Positions 8,531 through 17,431 of a stretch of 64,000 nt of DNA are shown piece by piece. The stretch comes from Halorubrum sp. PV6 (GTDB taxonomy: Archaea; Halobacteriota; Halobacteria; Halobacteriales; Haloferacaceae). The position numbers were made by a program, and so were the translations under genes. The stretch lies in NCBI RefSeq assembly GCF_003990725.2, contig NZ_CP030064.1:2542001-2606000 (forward strand), in the 5' to 3' direction. The notes beneath the pieces are model-generated. The model was not told the DNA's origin. It worked only from the letters and a program-made list of their open reading frames with translations, and ran no database searches. Numbering within the stretch: position 1 is the stretch's first letter; each line of letters begins with the position of its first letter.

Positions 8531-9499
8531 GTGAGTCAGTTCGATCGGACCGCCGGCGCGGAGGCGGAGAGCGAGGCCGACGCGGGAGCGGAGACCGAGG
8601 CAGAACCCGAAACCAACGGTGACCTGACGGCCGCTCTCCGAACGGAGTCGCAGGTGTTGCCGGCGGAGGTGTTCGCCACCCTCGGCAACGACACCCGTGT
8701 CGACATCCTTCGGGCCCTCCTCGAACTCGGCGCCGACGAGGCCCCGGTGAGTTTCACCGACCTCTTCGAACGGGTCGACATCGGCGACAGCGCCAACTTC
8801 AACTACCACCTCCGGCAGCTCACCGGCCACTTCGTCAAGCGGAGCGACGACGGCTACGAGTTCCGGTACCCCGGCCGGAAGGTCGTCAGCGCCATCTTCA
8901 CCGGGACGCTCACCGAGCGCACGCAGGTCGGGTTCTTCCCGGTCGAGGGCGCGTGTTACGACTGCGACGGCGACCTCCACGGCTGGTACGTCGACGACAC
9001 CCTCACCGTGGGGTGTGCCGACTGCGGCACGATCCAGGTGAGCTACCCCTTCCCCTCCGGTGGGCTGGACGACCGCACGACCGACGAACTGCTGCAGGCG
9101 TTCCACCACTACGTCCGCCACCACTACTGTCTGGCCGCCGACGGGGTCTGTCCCGAGTGTACCGGCGCGGTCGAGACGACGCTCGTCCGCGACCCCGACG
9201 AGGAGGACCTCGACGTCGCCGTCGAACACGTCTGCGGGCGGTGTAACTACCGGCTGCGGTCGACGGTGGGCGTCACGCTGCTCGACCACGCGGAGACGCT
9301 GCTGTTCTTCTCCGAGCGCGGCGTTGACCTGAACACCGAGCCGTTCTGGGGGTTCGACTGGTGTGTGAGCGACGAGCGGACCGCGGTCGTCTCCGAGGAC
9401 CCGCTTCGGGTTCGGCTCTCGCTTCCCCGCGACGGCGACGAACTCCGCGTGGTCGTCGACGAGTCGGTGGACGTGATCGAGACGACGCTGGTGGAGTAA
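8531..9499 (+). CDS. ArsR-type winged-helix regulator with zinc ribbons (DUF7351-like)
   Basis: A 322-residue predicted transcription regulator. After an acidic low-complexity N-terminus (residues 1-35) comes an ArsR-like winged helix (about 40-125) with ATLGNDTRVDILRALLELG and the recognition segment SANFNYHLRQLTGHFVK. The C-terminal part has two treble-clef or zinc-ribbon motifs: CYDCDG...CADCG (about 140-170) and CPEC...CGRCN (about 205-240). GTG 8531 (VSQFD) is the first plausible start; a later GTG at 8651 would remove only the acidic leader. It probably binds DNA and may sense through the C-terminal domain; the ligand is unknown. Confidence 0.75.
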   Translation: MSQFDRTAGAEAESEADAGAETEAEPETNGDLTAALRTESQVLPAEVFATLGNDTRVDILRALLELGADEAPVSFTDLFERVDIGDSANFNYHLRQLTGHFVKRSDDGYEFRYPGRKVVSAIFTGTLTERTQVGFFPVEGACYDCDGDLHGWYVDDTLTVGCADCGTIQVSYPFPSGGLDDRTTDELLQAFHHYVRHHYCLAADGVCPECTGAVETTLVRDPDEEDLDVAVEHVCGRCNYRLRSTVGVTLLDHAETLLFFSERGVDLNTEPFWGFDWCVSDERTAVVSEDPLRVRLSLPRDGDELRVVVDESVDVIETTLVE

Positions 9500-9616
9500 A
9501 TGGGGAGCGGCGTCGCTCGCGCGACGAGAGCGACCGCCGGGCGGGCCGAGCGACCCGGCGGACAGTAGAATACCTCGGGGAAGTCGGTCAGCGTCGGGCC
9601 GACGCGGGCTGAGTCG

Positions 9617-10216
9617 CTACTCGAAGCGTTCGACGGCCTGTTCGTAGCGGGTCGCGGGCTCGTTCCAGTCGACGACTTCGAAGAAGTTGTCGACGAACTC
9701 GCCGCGGGCCGGGCCGTAGTCGTGGTAGTAGGAGTGTTCCCACACGTCCAGCGCGAGGATCGGGTGGCCGCCCCAGATCGCGCCCTGGTCGTGTTTGTCG
9801 ACCACGACGTTGCGCAGTTGGTTCGAGAACGTGTCGTACACGAGCAGCGCCCAGCCGCTCGCCGCGGAGGCCGCCGCTTCGAACTCGCCTTTCCACGCCT
9901 CGTAGGAGCCGAAGTCCTCCTCGATTCGGTCGGCGAGGTCACCGGAGGGTTCGTCGCCGCCCTCCGGGCTCATGTTCTGCCAGAACAGGTCGTGGAGGAT
10001 GTGCCCCGACGAGTTGTGGGTCACGTTCCGGATCGCACCGCTCGACGAGGAGAAGTCGTGTTCCTCGCGGTTCGCTTCGAGCGTCTCCTCGGCCGCGTTC
10101 CAGCCGTTTACGTACCCCTGATGATGGGTGTCGTGGTGCCATTCGAGCACCTGCTCGGAGATATGCGGTTCCAGCGCGTCGTACTCGTACGGGAGCGGAT
10201 CGAGTTCGTAACTCAT
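9617..10216 (-). CDS. sod: Superoxide dismutase (Mn/Fe family)
   Basis: A 199-residue cytoplasmic enzyme that dismutates superoxide to peroxide and oxygen. It has the family metal ligands: His in EWHHDTHHQGYVNGW, His in SSGHILHDLFW, and Asp and His in ALDVWEHSYYHDYG (DxWEHxYY signature). The length matches haloarchaeal Mn-SOD. The start is MSYELDPLPYEYDALEP: the 11-residue upstream extension in the same frame has no family character, and the TATA box at 10288-10298 fits this start with a leader of about 50 nt. It is divergent from the pirin gene, another protein linked to oxidative stress and metals. Confidence 0.95.
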   Translation of the reverse strand: MSYELDPLPYEYDALEPHISEQVLEWHHDTHHQGYVNGWNAAEETLEANREEHDFSSSSGAIRNVTHNSSGHILHDLFWQNMSPEGGDEPSGDLADRIEEDFGSYEAWKGEFEAAASAASGWALLVYDTFSNQLRNVVVDKHDQGAIWGGHPILALDVWEHSYYHDYGPARGEFVDNFFEVVDWNEPATRYEQAVERFE

Positions 10217-10287
10217 GTCTACACTCCACCTCACGCACGGGACGGTCAAGAGCGTTCTCTGTAGCGTTTTTCAGTAAGCATTCTGTG

Positions 10288-10298
10288 ATATTTATAAA
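10288..10298 (-). promoter_or_regulatory. TATA box of sod
   Basis: On the minus strand this reads TTTATAAATAT, a near-consensus archaeal box A about 77 nt before the sod ATG. It implies a transcript start near 10265-10270 and a short untranslated leader. Confidence 0.6.
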
Positions 10299-10418
10299 CG
10301 ACACGGAGCGCCCGAAACACTCGTAAAGTCTTTTTAAACAATACGAACATACTCACGCTGTCAGGTCTCGGCTACCGCCGACGCGACGCTTATCAGTGCC
10401 AGACACAGCAGATCGGTT

Positions 10419-11201
10419 ATGACACCAGACGAGCGCGCCGCGGGCGGCGTCGAGCCGCGCTCCGGCGAGGCGGTCCGGCACGGAACGGGCGTGAACTCCG
10501 ACCGAGCGTTCCCGACGAACGCCTACCCCGACAACCTCGACCCGTTCGTGCTGTTCGAGCGGTTCTACATCGACCCGGATCGGGGGTTCCCGATGCACCC
10601 CCACAAGGGGTTCGAGATCGTCTCGTACATGATCGAGGGGGGTATGGACCACGCGGACTCGCTCGGGGTCGAACACACGGCCCGCGAGGGCGAGGCGATG
10701 CGGATCACGACCGGAAGCGGGATCCGACACTCCGAGTTCCCCGCCGACGGGACGGCGTGCAACGGACTCCAACTCTGGGTGAACCTACCCCGCGAGGAGA
10801 AGGAGGCGGACCCGGATTACGTCGACGCGAGCGCCGACGAACTCCCCACGGCCGACCTCGACGGGGCGACCCTCACGACCGTCGTCGGCGAAGGGTCGCC
10901 GATCGAACTGCACACGCCGATGGAGTACCTCGACGTCCGGGTCGCCGACGCGTGGACGTGGTCGGTCCCCGACGGGTGGTCCGGGTTCCTCTACGGCGTC
11001 GAGGGGAGCGGCGCAGTGAGCGGCGCCGACGCCGGTGGTGACGCGAACGCGACCCGCGAGTTCGGCGCGGGCGACGTACTTCCGAACGCGGACGCGCGAG
11101 ACGTGACGGTCGAGAGCGACGGGGGGCAGTTCCAGTTCGTCGCCGTCTCCGGGCGGCCACACGGGGAGCCGATCCGACAGCAGGGACCGTTCGTGCTGTA
11201 G
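10419..11201 (+). CDS. Pirin-family cupin protein
   Basis: A 260-residue bicupin of the pirin family. The N-terminal cupin (residues about 25-130) has the metal-binding pattern FPMHPHKGFEIVSYMIEGG followed by GIRHSEFP, giving His, His, His and Glu ligands, and NGLQLWVNLP. The C-terminal cupin (about 165-250) is the degenerate pirin half. Pirins have quercetinase-like or regulatory roles; the substrate here cannot be read from sequence. A CTTATC box about 27 nt upstream of the ATG suggests a leaderless transcript. Placement opposite sod is consistent with a stress role (inference). Confidence 0.9.
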   Translation: MTPDERAAGGVEPRSGEAVRHGTGVNSDRAFPTNAYPDNLDPFVLFERFYIDPDRGFPMHPHKGFEIVSYMIEGGMDHADSLGVEHTAREGEAMRITTGSGIRHSEFPADGTACNGLQLWVNLPREEKEADPDYVDASADELPTADLDGATLTTVVGEGSPIELHTPMEYLDVRVADAWTWSVPDGWSGFLYGVEGSGAVSGADAGGDANATREFGAGDVLPNADARDVTVESDGGQFQFVAVSGRPHGEPIRQQGPFVL

Positions 11202-11293
11202 CGCCCGCCGATTCGCGCTGTAGCGCCCGCCGAGGTGCGACGGTCGGCCGCGAGCGAGGGATGATAACGCGGGCCGCCAAAGGGGAGGACGGA

Positions 11294-11977
11294 ATGCCAC
11301 TCGATCCGGACCGCGTTCGGACCGTGACGTTCGACTCGTACAGCACGCTCGTCGACGTGGAGGCGGCCGAGGCGGCGCTCGCCGACCGCGTCGCCGACCC
11401 CGGACCGGTGTCGCGGCTCTGGCGGTCGCGGTCGCTGGCCTACACGTTCGTCGCGAACGCGGTCGACGCCTACCAGCCCTTCTACGAGATGAACCGCGAC
11501 GCGCTGACGTACGCGTTGGCGGCTCACGACGTCGACCTGTCGGCCGCCGAGCGCGACGAGATCCTCGCGGTGTACCACGAACTGGAGGTGTTCGACGACG
11601 TGCGGTCGGGGGTCGAGCGCCTGCGCGACGGGGGGTACGAGCCGTACGTGCTCTCGAACGGGAACCCCGAGATGCTCGACTCGATGGTCGAACACGCGGG
11701 GATCGGAGACCTCGTCGCCGACACGATAAGCGCCGACGAGGTGGAGACGTTCAAGCCGGCGGCGGCGCTGTACCGCCACGGCGCCGCCAGAACCGGGACG
11801 CCGATCGACGAGGTCGTCCACGTCACCGCGGGGTGGTTCGACGTGCTGGGCGCGTCGAACGCGGGGATGCAGGCGGTGCGCGTCGACAGAAAGGGAACGC
11901 CGTGGGAGCCGTTCGCGGGGGAGCCGGACCGCACGGTCGCGTCGATCCACGAGCTGGCCGACGCGCTCGGTGTCTGA
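11294..11977 (+). CDS. Haloacid dehalogenase type II-like HAD hydrolase
   Basis: A 227-residue HAD-superfamily hydrolase. Motif I is VTFDSYSTLVD (nucleophile Asp), motif II is YVLSNGNPEML (Ser/Asn), and motif III/IV contains the Lys of VETFKPAAALY and HVTAGWFDVLGASNAG. The last lacks the usual double acidic DD and has Ala-Gly-Trp-Phe-Asp, as in L-2-haloacid dehalogenases. Helical cap residues lie between motifs I and II. The start MPLDPDRVRTV is chosen over an ATG 33 nt upstream that adds an atypical extension. The physiological substrate may be a phosphate ester rather than a haloacid. Confidence 0.85.
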   Translation: MPLDPDRVRTVTFDSYSTLVDVEAAEAALADRVADPGPVSRLWRSRSLAYTFVANAVDAYQPFYEMNRDALTYALAAHDVDLSAAERDEILAVYHELEVFDDVRSGVERLRDGGYEPYVLSNGNPEMLDSMVEHAGIGDLVADTISADEVETFKPAAALYRHGAARTGTPIDEVVHVTAGWFDVLGASNAGMQAVRVDRKGTPWEPFAGEPDRTVASIHELADALGV

Positions 11978-12026
11978 GTCGGGCGTCTCGACCTCCGAAG
12001 TGGTCGTCTACGCGCCGCCGCCGGGC

Positions 12027-12659
12027 TCAGTCGCGCTCGGCGATGATCGTCTCGCCGGCGCGCGTCGAGTCGCCCTCGCTCACGAGGAGGTCGTCCGCGT
12101 CGACGTCCGCGGGGAGGACGACGTCCGCCCGCGACCCGAACGACACGTGGCCGACGCGGTCGCCGCGGTCGACGGTGTCGCCGGGTTCGACCGAGGGGTG
12201 AATCCGCCGGGCGAACCAGCCGGCGATGACCAGCAGCTCGTACGCCCCGAAGTCGATCACGACCTGTTCGTTCCGGTCGGACTCCTTGTCGAACGCGGGG
12301 CGGTTCGCGCCGGGCCGGTGTCGAACCTCGCGGACGGTGCCCGCGAGGGGCGCGCGGTTCACGTGCACGTCGGTGACGTTCATGAATATCCCGACGCGAA
12401 GCCGCTCGCCCTCCTCGCGCACGACGCTCACGGTCCCGTCCGCGGGCGCGACGACGGTTCCCTCGGCGTCTGGCGTGGAGCGGTCGGGGTCGCGGTGGAA
12501 CCAGAGCACGCCGAACGCGAGCGCCAGCAGGCCGATCCCGACCGGCGGGAGGAGGGGTAGCGTCGCGCCGGCGGCGAGTGCGGGCACGAGCGCCAGCCGC
12601 CACGCGTCGTCGACGACGTCGAACGGGAGGACCGCCGCGAGCGGTGGGTTTCGAGCCAT
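12027..12659 (-). CDS. pssD: Archaetidylserine decarboxylase (protein sorting system PssD)
   Basis: A 210-residue pyruvoyl-dependent decarboxylase converting archaetidylserine to archaetidylethanolamine. It has an N-terminal pair of hydrophobic segments (residues about 18-48) for membrane attachment, then the soluble domain with VAPADGTV, MNVTDVHVNRAP and the self-cleavage site VSFGSRADV near the C-terminus, where Ser becomes the pyruvoyl group. In Haloferax the homologue is needed for archaeosortase-dependent anchoring of surface proteins (established family knowledge). It starts 2 nt after the rfcC stop; this pairing is conserved in haloarchaea. The longer upstream ATG overlaps rfcC and was rejected. 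Confidence 0.9.
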   Translation of the reverse strand: MARNPPLAAVLPFDVVDDAWRLALVPALAAGATLPLLPPVGIGLLALAFGVLWFHRDPDRSTPDAEGTVVAPADGTVSVVREEGERLRVGIFMNVTDVHVNRAPLAGTVREVRHRPGANRPAFDKESDRNEQVVIDFGAYELLVIAGWFARRIHPSVEPGDTVDRGDRVGHVSFGSRADVVLPADVDADDLLVSEGDSTRAGETIIAERD

Positions 12660-12661
12660 CG

Positions 12662-13708
12662 TTACGCCCCCGCCTCGCGGAGCGGCGGTCGGAGATCGGT
12701 GCGGCCCGCGGCCCACGACGCGAGCAGGTGGACCAGATGGGTTCGGTCGTCGAGGCCGTCGACGAGGTCGAGGCTGGCCTCGCCGGCGAGGACGTGGAGC
12801 CGTGCGAGGTCGTCACCCCCGTACTCGGAGCCCGAGCGAGCGACCCGGAGGATCTCACGGAGCAGCTCCTCGCCGTCGTACCCCCCCTCGTCGAGCAGGT
12901 CGTCGAGGGTCCCCCGCGCGTCGGCGAAGTCGCCCGCACGCGCGTCGACGAGCACCGAGCGGATCGCGTCGTCGTCGCCGACCTCGCCGAGGGTCTCGTA
13001 GGCGGTCGACATCGTTATCTCGTCGCCCTCGACGGCGGTGGCCTGCGCCGAGAGGATCGCGGCTCGGAGGTCGCCCGCGGCGGCGCTGGCGACGAACTCC
13101 AGTCCGTCGGCGTCGTAGTCGACGCCCTCGCGCTCGCAGATCGTTTCGAGGACGTCGATCGTCTCGTCGGTGGTCGGCGCGCGGACGCGAACCGGAAAAC
13201 ACCGGGACCGGATCGGCGCGATGAGCTTCGAGGGCTGCCGGGTGGCGATCACGAACTGCGTGGTCCGGTGGTGCTGTTCCATCACGCGGCGGAGCGCCTG
13301 CTGGAAGTCCTCGCGGATCGACTCGGCGTTGTCCAAGAGCACCGTCTTGTACTCGCCCGACATCGGCGCGTACGACGCAGACTCTTTTAAAACGCGATTT
13401 ATCATGTCGCGTTTGGCCATGCGACTGCGGCCCTGGAGAAAGCCCTCGAAGCGGGGGTCCGTCCGGATCTCTTTTTTCGTTCGTCCGAAGAAGTCGGCGA
13501 CGTTGATCTCGATCAGGTCGCTCTCGGGATCCGCGTGGGCGGCCCGCGTGAGCGCCCGCGTCGCCGCCGTCTTCCCGACGCCGGACGGGCCCTGGACGAC
13601 GATGTTCATCGGCTCGTCGACCGCGCGCTCTAACCGCTCGCGCGCCTCGTCTTGCCGAATCTCGGCGAGCGTCGGCGCGTGCGCGTCGGTCCACAGTGGT
13701 CCCTCCAT
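12662..13708 (-). CDS. rfcC: Replication factor C subunit, RfcC-type
   Basis: A 348-residue AAA+ subunit of the clamp loader that places PCNA on primed DNA. Motifs: Walker A VQGPSGVGKTAATRAL (residues about 36-50), Walker B-like KTVLLDNAESI (the Asp-Glu pair is degenerate to DN), sensor 1 TQFVIATRQPSKLI, and the SRC motif IRSRCFPV. The degenerate Walker B matches the third haloarchaeal RFC paralogue rather than the catalytic small subunit. MEGPLWTDAHAP is used as start; an ATG 27 nt upstream is possible. It forms a tight operon with pssD downstream. Confidence 0.9.
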   Translation of the reverse strand: MEGPLWTDAHAPTLAEIRQDEARERLERAVDEPMNIVVQGPSGVGKTAATRALTRAAHADPESDLIEINVADFFGRTKKEIRTDPRFEGFLQGRSRMAKRDMINRVLKESASYAPMSGEYKTVLLDNAESIREDFQQALRRVMEQHHRTTQFVIATRQPSKLIAPIRSRCFPVRVRAPTTDETIDVLETICEREGVDYDADGLEFVASAAAGDLRAAILSAQATAVEGDEITMSTAYETLGEVGDDDAIRSVLVDARAGDFADARGTLDDLLDEGGYDGEELLREILRVARSGSEYGGDDLARLHVLAGEASLDLVDGLDDRTHLVHLLASWAAGRTDLRPPLREAGA

Positions 13709-13905
13709 ACCGAATTTGCGGGCCCACGCGGTCAAGAATCGGTCGGTTCGGTCACCGCCTGTACGGTCGGGTTGGCTCCGTCGCTGGAGGGTCCCGGAGC
13801 GGAAACCGCGAGCCGCGCCGATCCGGTCGCCATAAAGGAATTATTAACAATCGAAGTAAAAGAACACCAACTGTTAAATACCGGGAGAATAGATCACCAT
13901 TGTAC

Positions 13906-15270
13906 ATGGCAAACGACAATCGATCCGACGACAGCCGCTTGACGCGCCGCCACTACGTGGCCGGCACCGGCGCGCTCGCAACCGTGGGGATCGCCGGATG
14001 TTCCGGCGGTGGCGACGGCGGCGACGGGAGCGACGGTGGCGACGGAAGTGACGGTGGCGACGGCGGCGACGGGAGCGACGGAAGCGGCGGCGGGAGTTCC
14101 GCGCCGGTCGAAGTGCTCCACGGATGGACCGGTGGCGACGGCGCCGCCGCGGCCGACGCGCTAGAGGAGGCGTTCAACGAGGCGTACCCGGACACCGGCC
14201 TCGAAATGAATCCGATCGGCGGCGGCGGGAACGCGAACCTCGACGCGGTCGTCGCGAACCGGCTGCAGAGCAACGACGCGCCCGGTTCGTTCGCCAACTG
14301 GCCGGGCCCGAACCTCGAACGGTACGAGGGGGCCCTCGGGACGGTCGACGACGTCTGGGAGGAGAACGGCTTCGAGGACGTGATGGTCCAGGAGGCCGTC
14401 GACCTCCACAAGCAGGGCGGGAGCTATCGCGCCGTGCCGCTCGGCTCGCACCGCCTGAACTGCCTCTTTTATAACGTCTCCGTCGTCGAGGACGCCGGCA
14501 TCGACGTGGACTCGCTGGACAGTCCCTCCGCGCTCATCGGCGCCTTCGAGACCGTCGCGAGCGAGACCGACGCCGTGCCGATGACGCACGCGATGTCCGG
14601 CACTTGGACGACCACCCAGCTGTGGGCCGCCGTGATGCTCGGCGTGAACGGCTACCAGCCGTACATGGACTTCCTCGCGGGCGACGGCGACGAGAGCGCG
14701 GTCCGGTCGGCCTTCGAGACGACGGCCGAGATGCTGGAAAACCACATCAGCGACGACGCCGCCTCGCTGAACCTCACGCAGTCGAACCAGAAGATCATCA
14801 ACGGCGACGCCGCCTTCATCCACCAAGGCAACTGGGCGGCCGGTGCCTTCCGGAACGCCGAGGACTTCAACTACGAGGACGACTGGGGCTTCAAGACGTT
14901 CCCCGGCACCGAGGGGATGTACACCCTCCACTTCGACTCGTTCCTCTACCCCAGCAACAACCCGACGCCGGAGGCGTCGAAGACCTGGTTAGAGTTCGTC
15001 GGCAGCGCAGAGGCACAGATCGCGTTCAACCAGTTCAAGGGGTCGATCCCGACCCGGACCGACGTGAGCATGGACGAGTTCGGTCCGTACCTGCAGGAGA
15101 CGGCAGAGGACTTCGCGAACGCGGAGTACCGCCCGCCGAACCTCCAGCACGGACTCGGCGCCACCTCACAGACGATGACGGCGCTCAACGAAGTCATCTC
15201 GTCGGAGTTCACCGGACCCTACAACGTCGGCGCGGCGACGCAGGGGTTCCTGGACGCGATGTCGAACTGA
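13906..15270 (+). CDS. Sugar ABC transporter substrate-binding lipoprotein
   Basis: A 454-residue solute-binding protein of a carbohydrate importer. The N-terminus has a Tat signal (TRRHYVAGTGALATVG) and lipobox GIAGC, so it is exported folded and lipid-anchored at Cys. A Gly/Asp/Ser linker (residues about 27-62) leads to the binding domain, starting VEVLHGWTGGDGAAAADALEEA cut here at its first half (VEVLHGWTGG), which resembles glucose/mannose-type binding proteins. It is first gene of the transporter operon. An AT-rich region just upstream (13836-13900) contains TTAAATA about 30 nt before the ATG. The substrate is probably a monosaccharide such as glucose, by resemblance only. Confidence 0.9.
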   Translation: MANDNRSDDSRLTRRHYVAGTGALATVGIAGCSGGGDGGDGSDGGDGSDGGDGGDGSDGSGGGSSAPVEVLHGWTGGDGAAAADALEEAFNEAYPDTGLEMNPIGGGGNANLDAVVANRLQSNDAPGSFANWPGPNLERYEGALGTVDDVWEENGFEDVMVQEAVDLHKQGGSYRAVPLGSHRLNCLFYNVSVVEDAGIDVDSLDSPSALIGAFETVASETDAVPMTHAMSGTWTTTQLWAAVMLGVNGYQPYMDFLAGDGDESAVRSAFETTAEMLENHISDDAASLNLTQSNQKIINGDAAFIHQGNWAAGAFRNAEDFNYEDDWGFKTFPGTEGMYTLHFDSFLYPSNNPTPEASKTWLEFVGSAEAQIAFNQFKGSIPTRTDVSMDEFGPYLQETAEDFANAEYRPPNLQHGLGATSQTMTALNEVISSEFTGPYNVGAATQGFLDAMSN

Positions 15271-15279
15271 GACTCGCAG

Positions 15280-16320
15280 ATGTTCAATTTTTACCGTCGA
15301 TTGCACCGTGCGATCAGCCCGTCCGCAGGCGACGAGGACGCCCGAACCGACGGCGGCGTCGTGAGCGAGGACGCTCCTGCAGCGTCGGATCCGGGAGCGG
15401 ACTCGGGGGTCGTCGACCGGATCGGAAGCGAGATCGATCGCCGCTTCGGCAGCGACTTCGTCGAGTCGTCGATCTTCTGGCTCCCGCCGTTCCTGCTGAT
15501 GGCGCTTTTCGTGTACGGCGCGGTCATCTGGAACCTGTTCATCTCGCTCACCGACTACCAGGGATTCGCGAACGCGCCCGACTACTCAAATCTCGACTTC
15601 GGGATGTACACTCGCGCGCTCGCGGACTCCGGGTTCATCGACGCCGCGATCAACACGCTCATCCTGCTGATCGCGTTCACCGTGGGAACGCTCACGATCG
15701 GCCTCATCCTCGCAATCTTGATAGACAGGGGGATCCGGTTCGAGAACACGTTCCGGACGATCTACCTCCTGCCGATGAGCCTCTCGTTCGTCGTGACCGC
15801 ACAGTTCTGGCTGTGGATATACAACTTCAACAACGGGATCGCGAACGGCGTCATCGGGGTCTTCGGACTCGGACCGGTGAGCTGGCTCGGCAATCAGGCG
15901 ATCGTGTTGTACGCCGTCATCTTCGCGTTGATGTGGCAGTTCTCGGGGTACGCGATGGTCGTGTACCTGGCCGGACTCCGCGCGATTCCGGACGAACACT
16001 ACGAGGCGGCCAAAGTCGACGGCGCGTCGACGCTGAAGATGTACTGGCGAGTGATCATCCCGCAGTTAAAAGGCGCGACCATCAGCGCCGCCGTCGTGCT
16101 CATGGTGTTCGGCATGAAGGCCTTCGACTTCCTCTACTCGCTCGTCGGCGGGTATCGGCCGCCGAACGGCGCCGACATCCTCGCGACGAAGATGGTGCGG
16201 GAGGCGTACGCGAACCTCGAGTGGGCGTACGGCGCGGCCATCGCCATCGTCCTCTTCGGGATGGCGCTGGCGGTCATCGGCCCGTACCTCGTGTATGAGT
16301 ACCGGAGGGACAACCTATGA
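15280..16320 (+). CDS. Sugar ABC transporter permease (MalF-like)
   Basis: A 346-residue inner-membrane permease with an N-terminal acidic cytoplasmic extension (about 60 residues) and six or more predicted membrane segments, starting at SSIFWLPPFLLMALFVYGAV. The coupling EAA loop is seen as YEAAKVDGASTLKMYWRVII, which contacts the ATPase. It begins 9 nt after the binding-protein stop and overlaps the next permease by 4 nt (ATGA), so the genes are translationally coupled. It forms a heterodimer with the downstream permease. Confidence 0.93.
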   Translation: MFNFYRRLHRAISPSAGDEDARTDGGVVSEDAPAASDPGADSGVVDRIGSEIDRRFGSDFVESSIFWLPPFLLMALFVYGAVIWNLFISLTDYQGFANAPDYSNLDFGMYTRALADSGFIDAAINTLILLIAFTVGTLTIGLILAILIDRGIRFENTFRTIYLLPMSLSFVVTAQFWLWIYNFNNGIANGVIGVFGLGPVSWLGNQAIVLYAVIFALMWQFSGYAMVVYLAGLRAIPDEHYEAAKVDGASTLKMYWRVIIPQLKGATISAAVVLMVFGMKAFDFLYSLVGGYRPPNGADILATKMVREAYANLEWAYGAAIAIVLFGMALAVIGPYLVYEYRRDNL

Positions 16321-17258
16321 GCGACGACGCACTTCGAACTGACGGCGGGACAGCGGCGGTGAGCAGAGCGCGCCGGACGCTCGGCGAGATGACGGCCGGA
16401 GAAGCCTCGCTGTACGGCGTGTTGACGCTTGCGGCGGCGTTCTACCTCGTTCCCATCGAGTCCGGACTTGTCACCTCGTTTAAGACCGGGACGGCGATAA
16501 TCGAGACGGCCCCGTTCGCGCCGCCGGGCGGGTCCGGCTTCACGCTCGAAAAGTGGCAGACCGCGATCGACGCCCTGCTGCGCGGGATGGGGAACAGCCT
16601 CTTGTACGCCGTTCCGGCCACGATCATCTCGGCGCTCGTCGGGAGCATCACGGCGTACGGACTGACGATTCCGAACTGGAAGCCGTCGTACAAGGCGTTG
16701 GTCCTCGCGATCATCATCGCGGGGATCTTCATCCCGTACCAGGCGGTGTTGGTTCCGCTGACGCAGTTCTGGTCGCAGTGGGTCCAACTCGGAGAGATAC
16801 TGTCGTTCGTCTGGGCGCTCGGCATCCCCGACGACTATGTCGGGATAGTCGAGCTCGTGATCACCCACGTCGCGTACGGGATCCCGATCTGTACGCTCCT
16901 GTTCCGGACGTACTACAAGACGATGAGCGACGAGATGATGGAGTCGGCCCGCCTCGACGGCGCGTCGCTCCGCCGCGTCTACCGGCGGATCGTCTTGCCG
17001 CTCTCGGGTCCGATGTTCGCCGTGGTGCTCATCTACCAGTTCACCCAGATCTGGAACGACCTGCTGTTCACGCTGGTTCTCGTCTCGACGGAGTCGAGCG
17101 CCGCGGCTCCGGTCGTGTTGATCCTCGCGGGACTCGGGACCTCGATGGAGGGCCAAGACTTCGCGCTCCGGATGGCCGGGGCGTTCTTCGCGGCGCTCCC
17201 GACGCTCGCGGTGTACATTCTCTTCGGCGACGAGTTCGCCGAGGGGGTGGCGGCGTGA
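16317..17258 (+). CDS. Sugar ABC transporter permease (MalG-like)
   Basis: A 313-residue second permease subunit with six predicted membrane segments. Visible elements: GMGNSLLYAVPATIISALVG in the core, GIFIPYQAVLVPLTQ, and the EAA coupling motif ESARLDGASLRRVYRRIVLP near residue 220. It begins within the stop of the upstream permease (ATGA overlap). The C-terminus LFGDEFAEGVAA is typical of MalG-type subunits. A gap of 159 nt separates it from the ATPase gene. Confidence 0.93.
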   Translation: MSDDALRTDGGTAAVSRARRTLGEMTAGEASLYGVLTLAAAFYLVPIESGLVTSFKTGTAIIETAPFAPPGGSGFTLEKWQTAIDALLRGMGNSLLYAVPATIISALVGSITAYGLTIPNWKPSYKALVLAIIIAGIFIPYQAVLVPLTQFWSQWVQLGEILSFVWALGIPDDYVGIVELVITHVAYGIPICTLLFRTYYKTMSDEMMESARLDGASLRRVYRRIVLPLSGPMFAVVLIYQFTQIWNDLLFTLVLVSTESSAAAPVVLILAGLGTSMEGQDFALRMAGAFFAALPTLAVYILFGDEFAEGVAA

Positions 17259-17431
17259 CGCGCGTGACACGGCCCGAAGCCGGCGCGAGCCGCGTGCGAA
17301 CGCCCGGCAGCGACGAACAGAACCCCGTGCAGGCGCCGGGCGTCTTCGACACGGAACAGAGCAAACGGTCGGTGCGGCGCGGAATCCACGATTCGACAGC
17401 GATCACAACTCACAGATATGGCAACGCTTGA
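17255..17431 (+). CDS. Possible 58-aa small ORF between permease and ATPase
   Basis: A GTG-initiated frame overlapping the permease stop (GTGA) and ending 14 nt inside the ATPase gene. Codon-position GC looks coding-like (high at third positions), and the frame fills the only sizeable gap in the operon. Against it: the product is Arg-rich rather than acidic, has no recognisable domain, and GC-rich DNA gives many false frames. Treat as tentative. Confidence 0.2.
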   Translation: MTRVTRPEAGASRVRTPGSDEQNPVQAPGVFDTEQSKRSVRRGIHDSTAITTHRYGNA

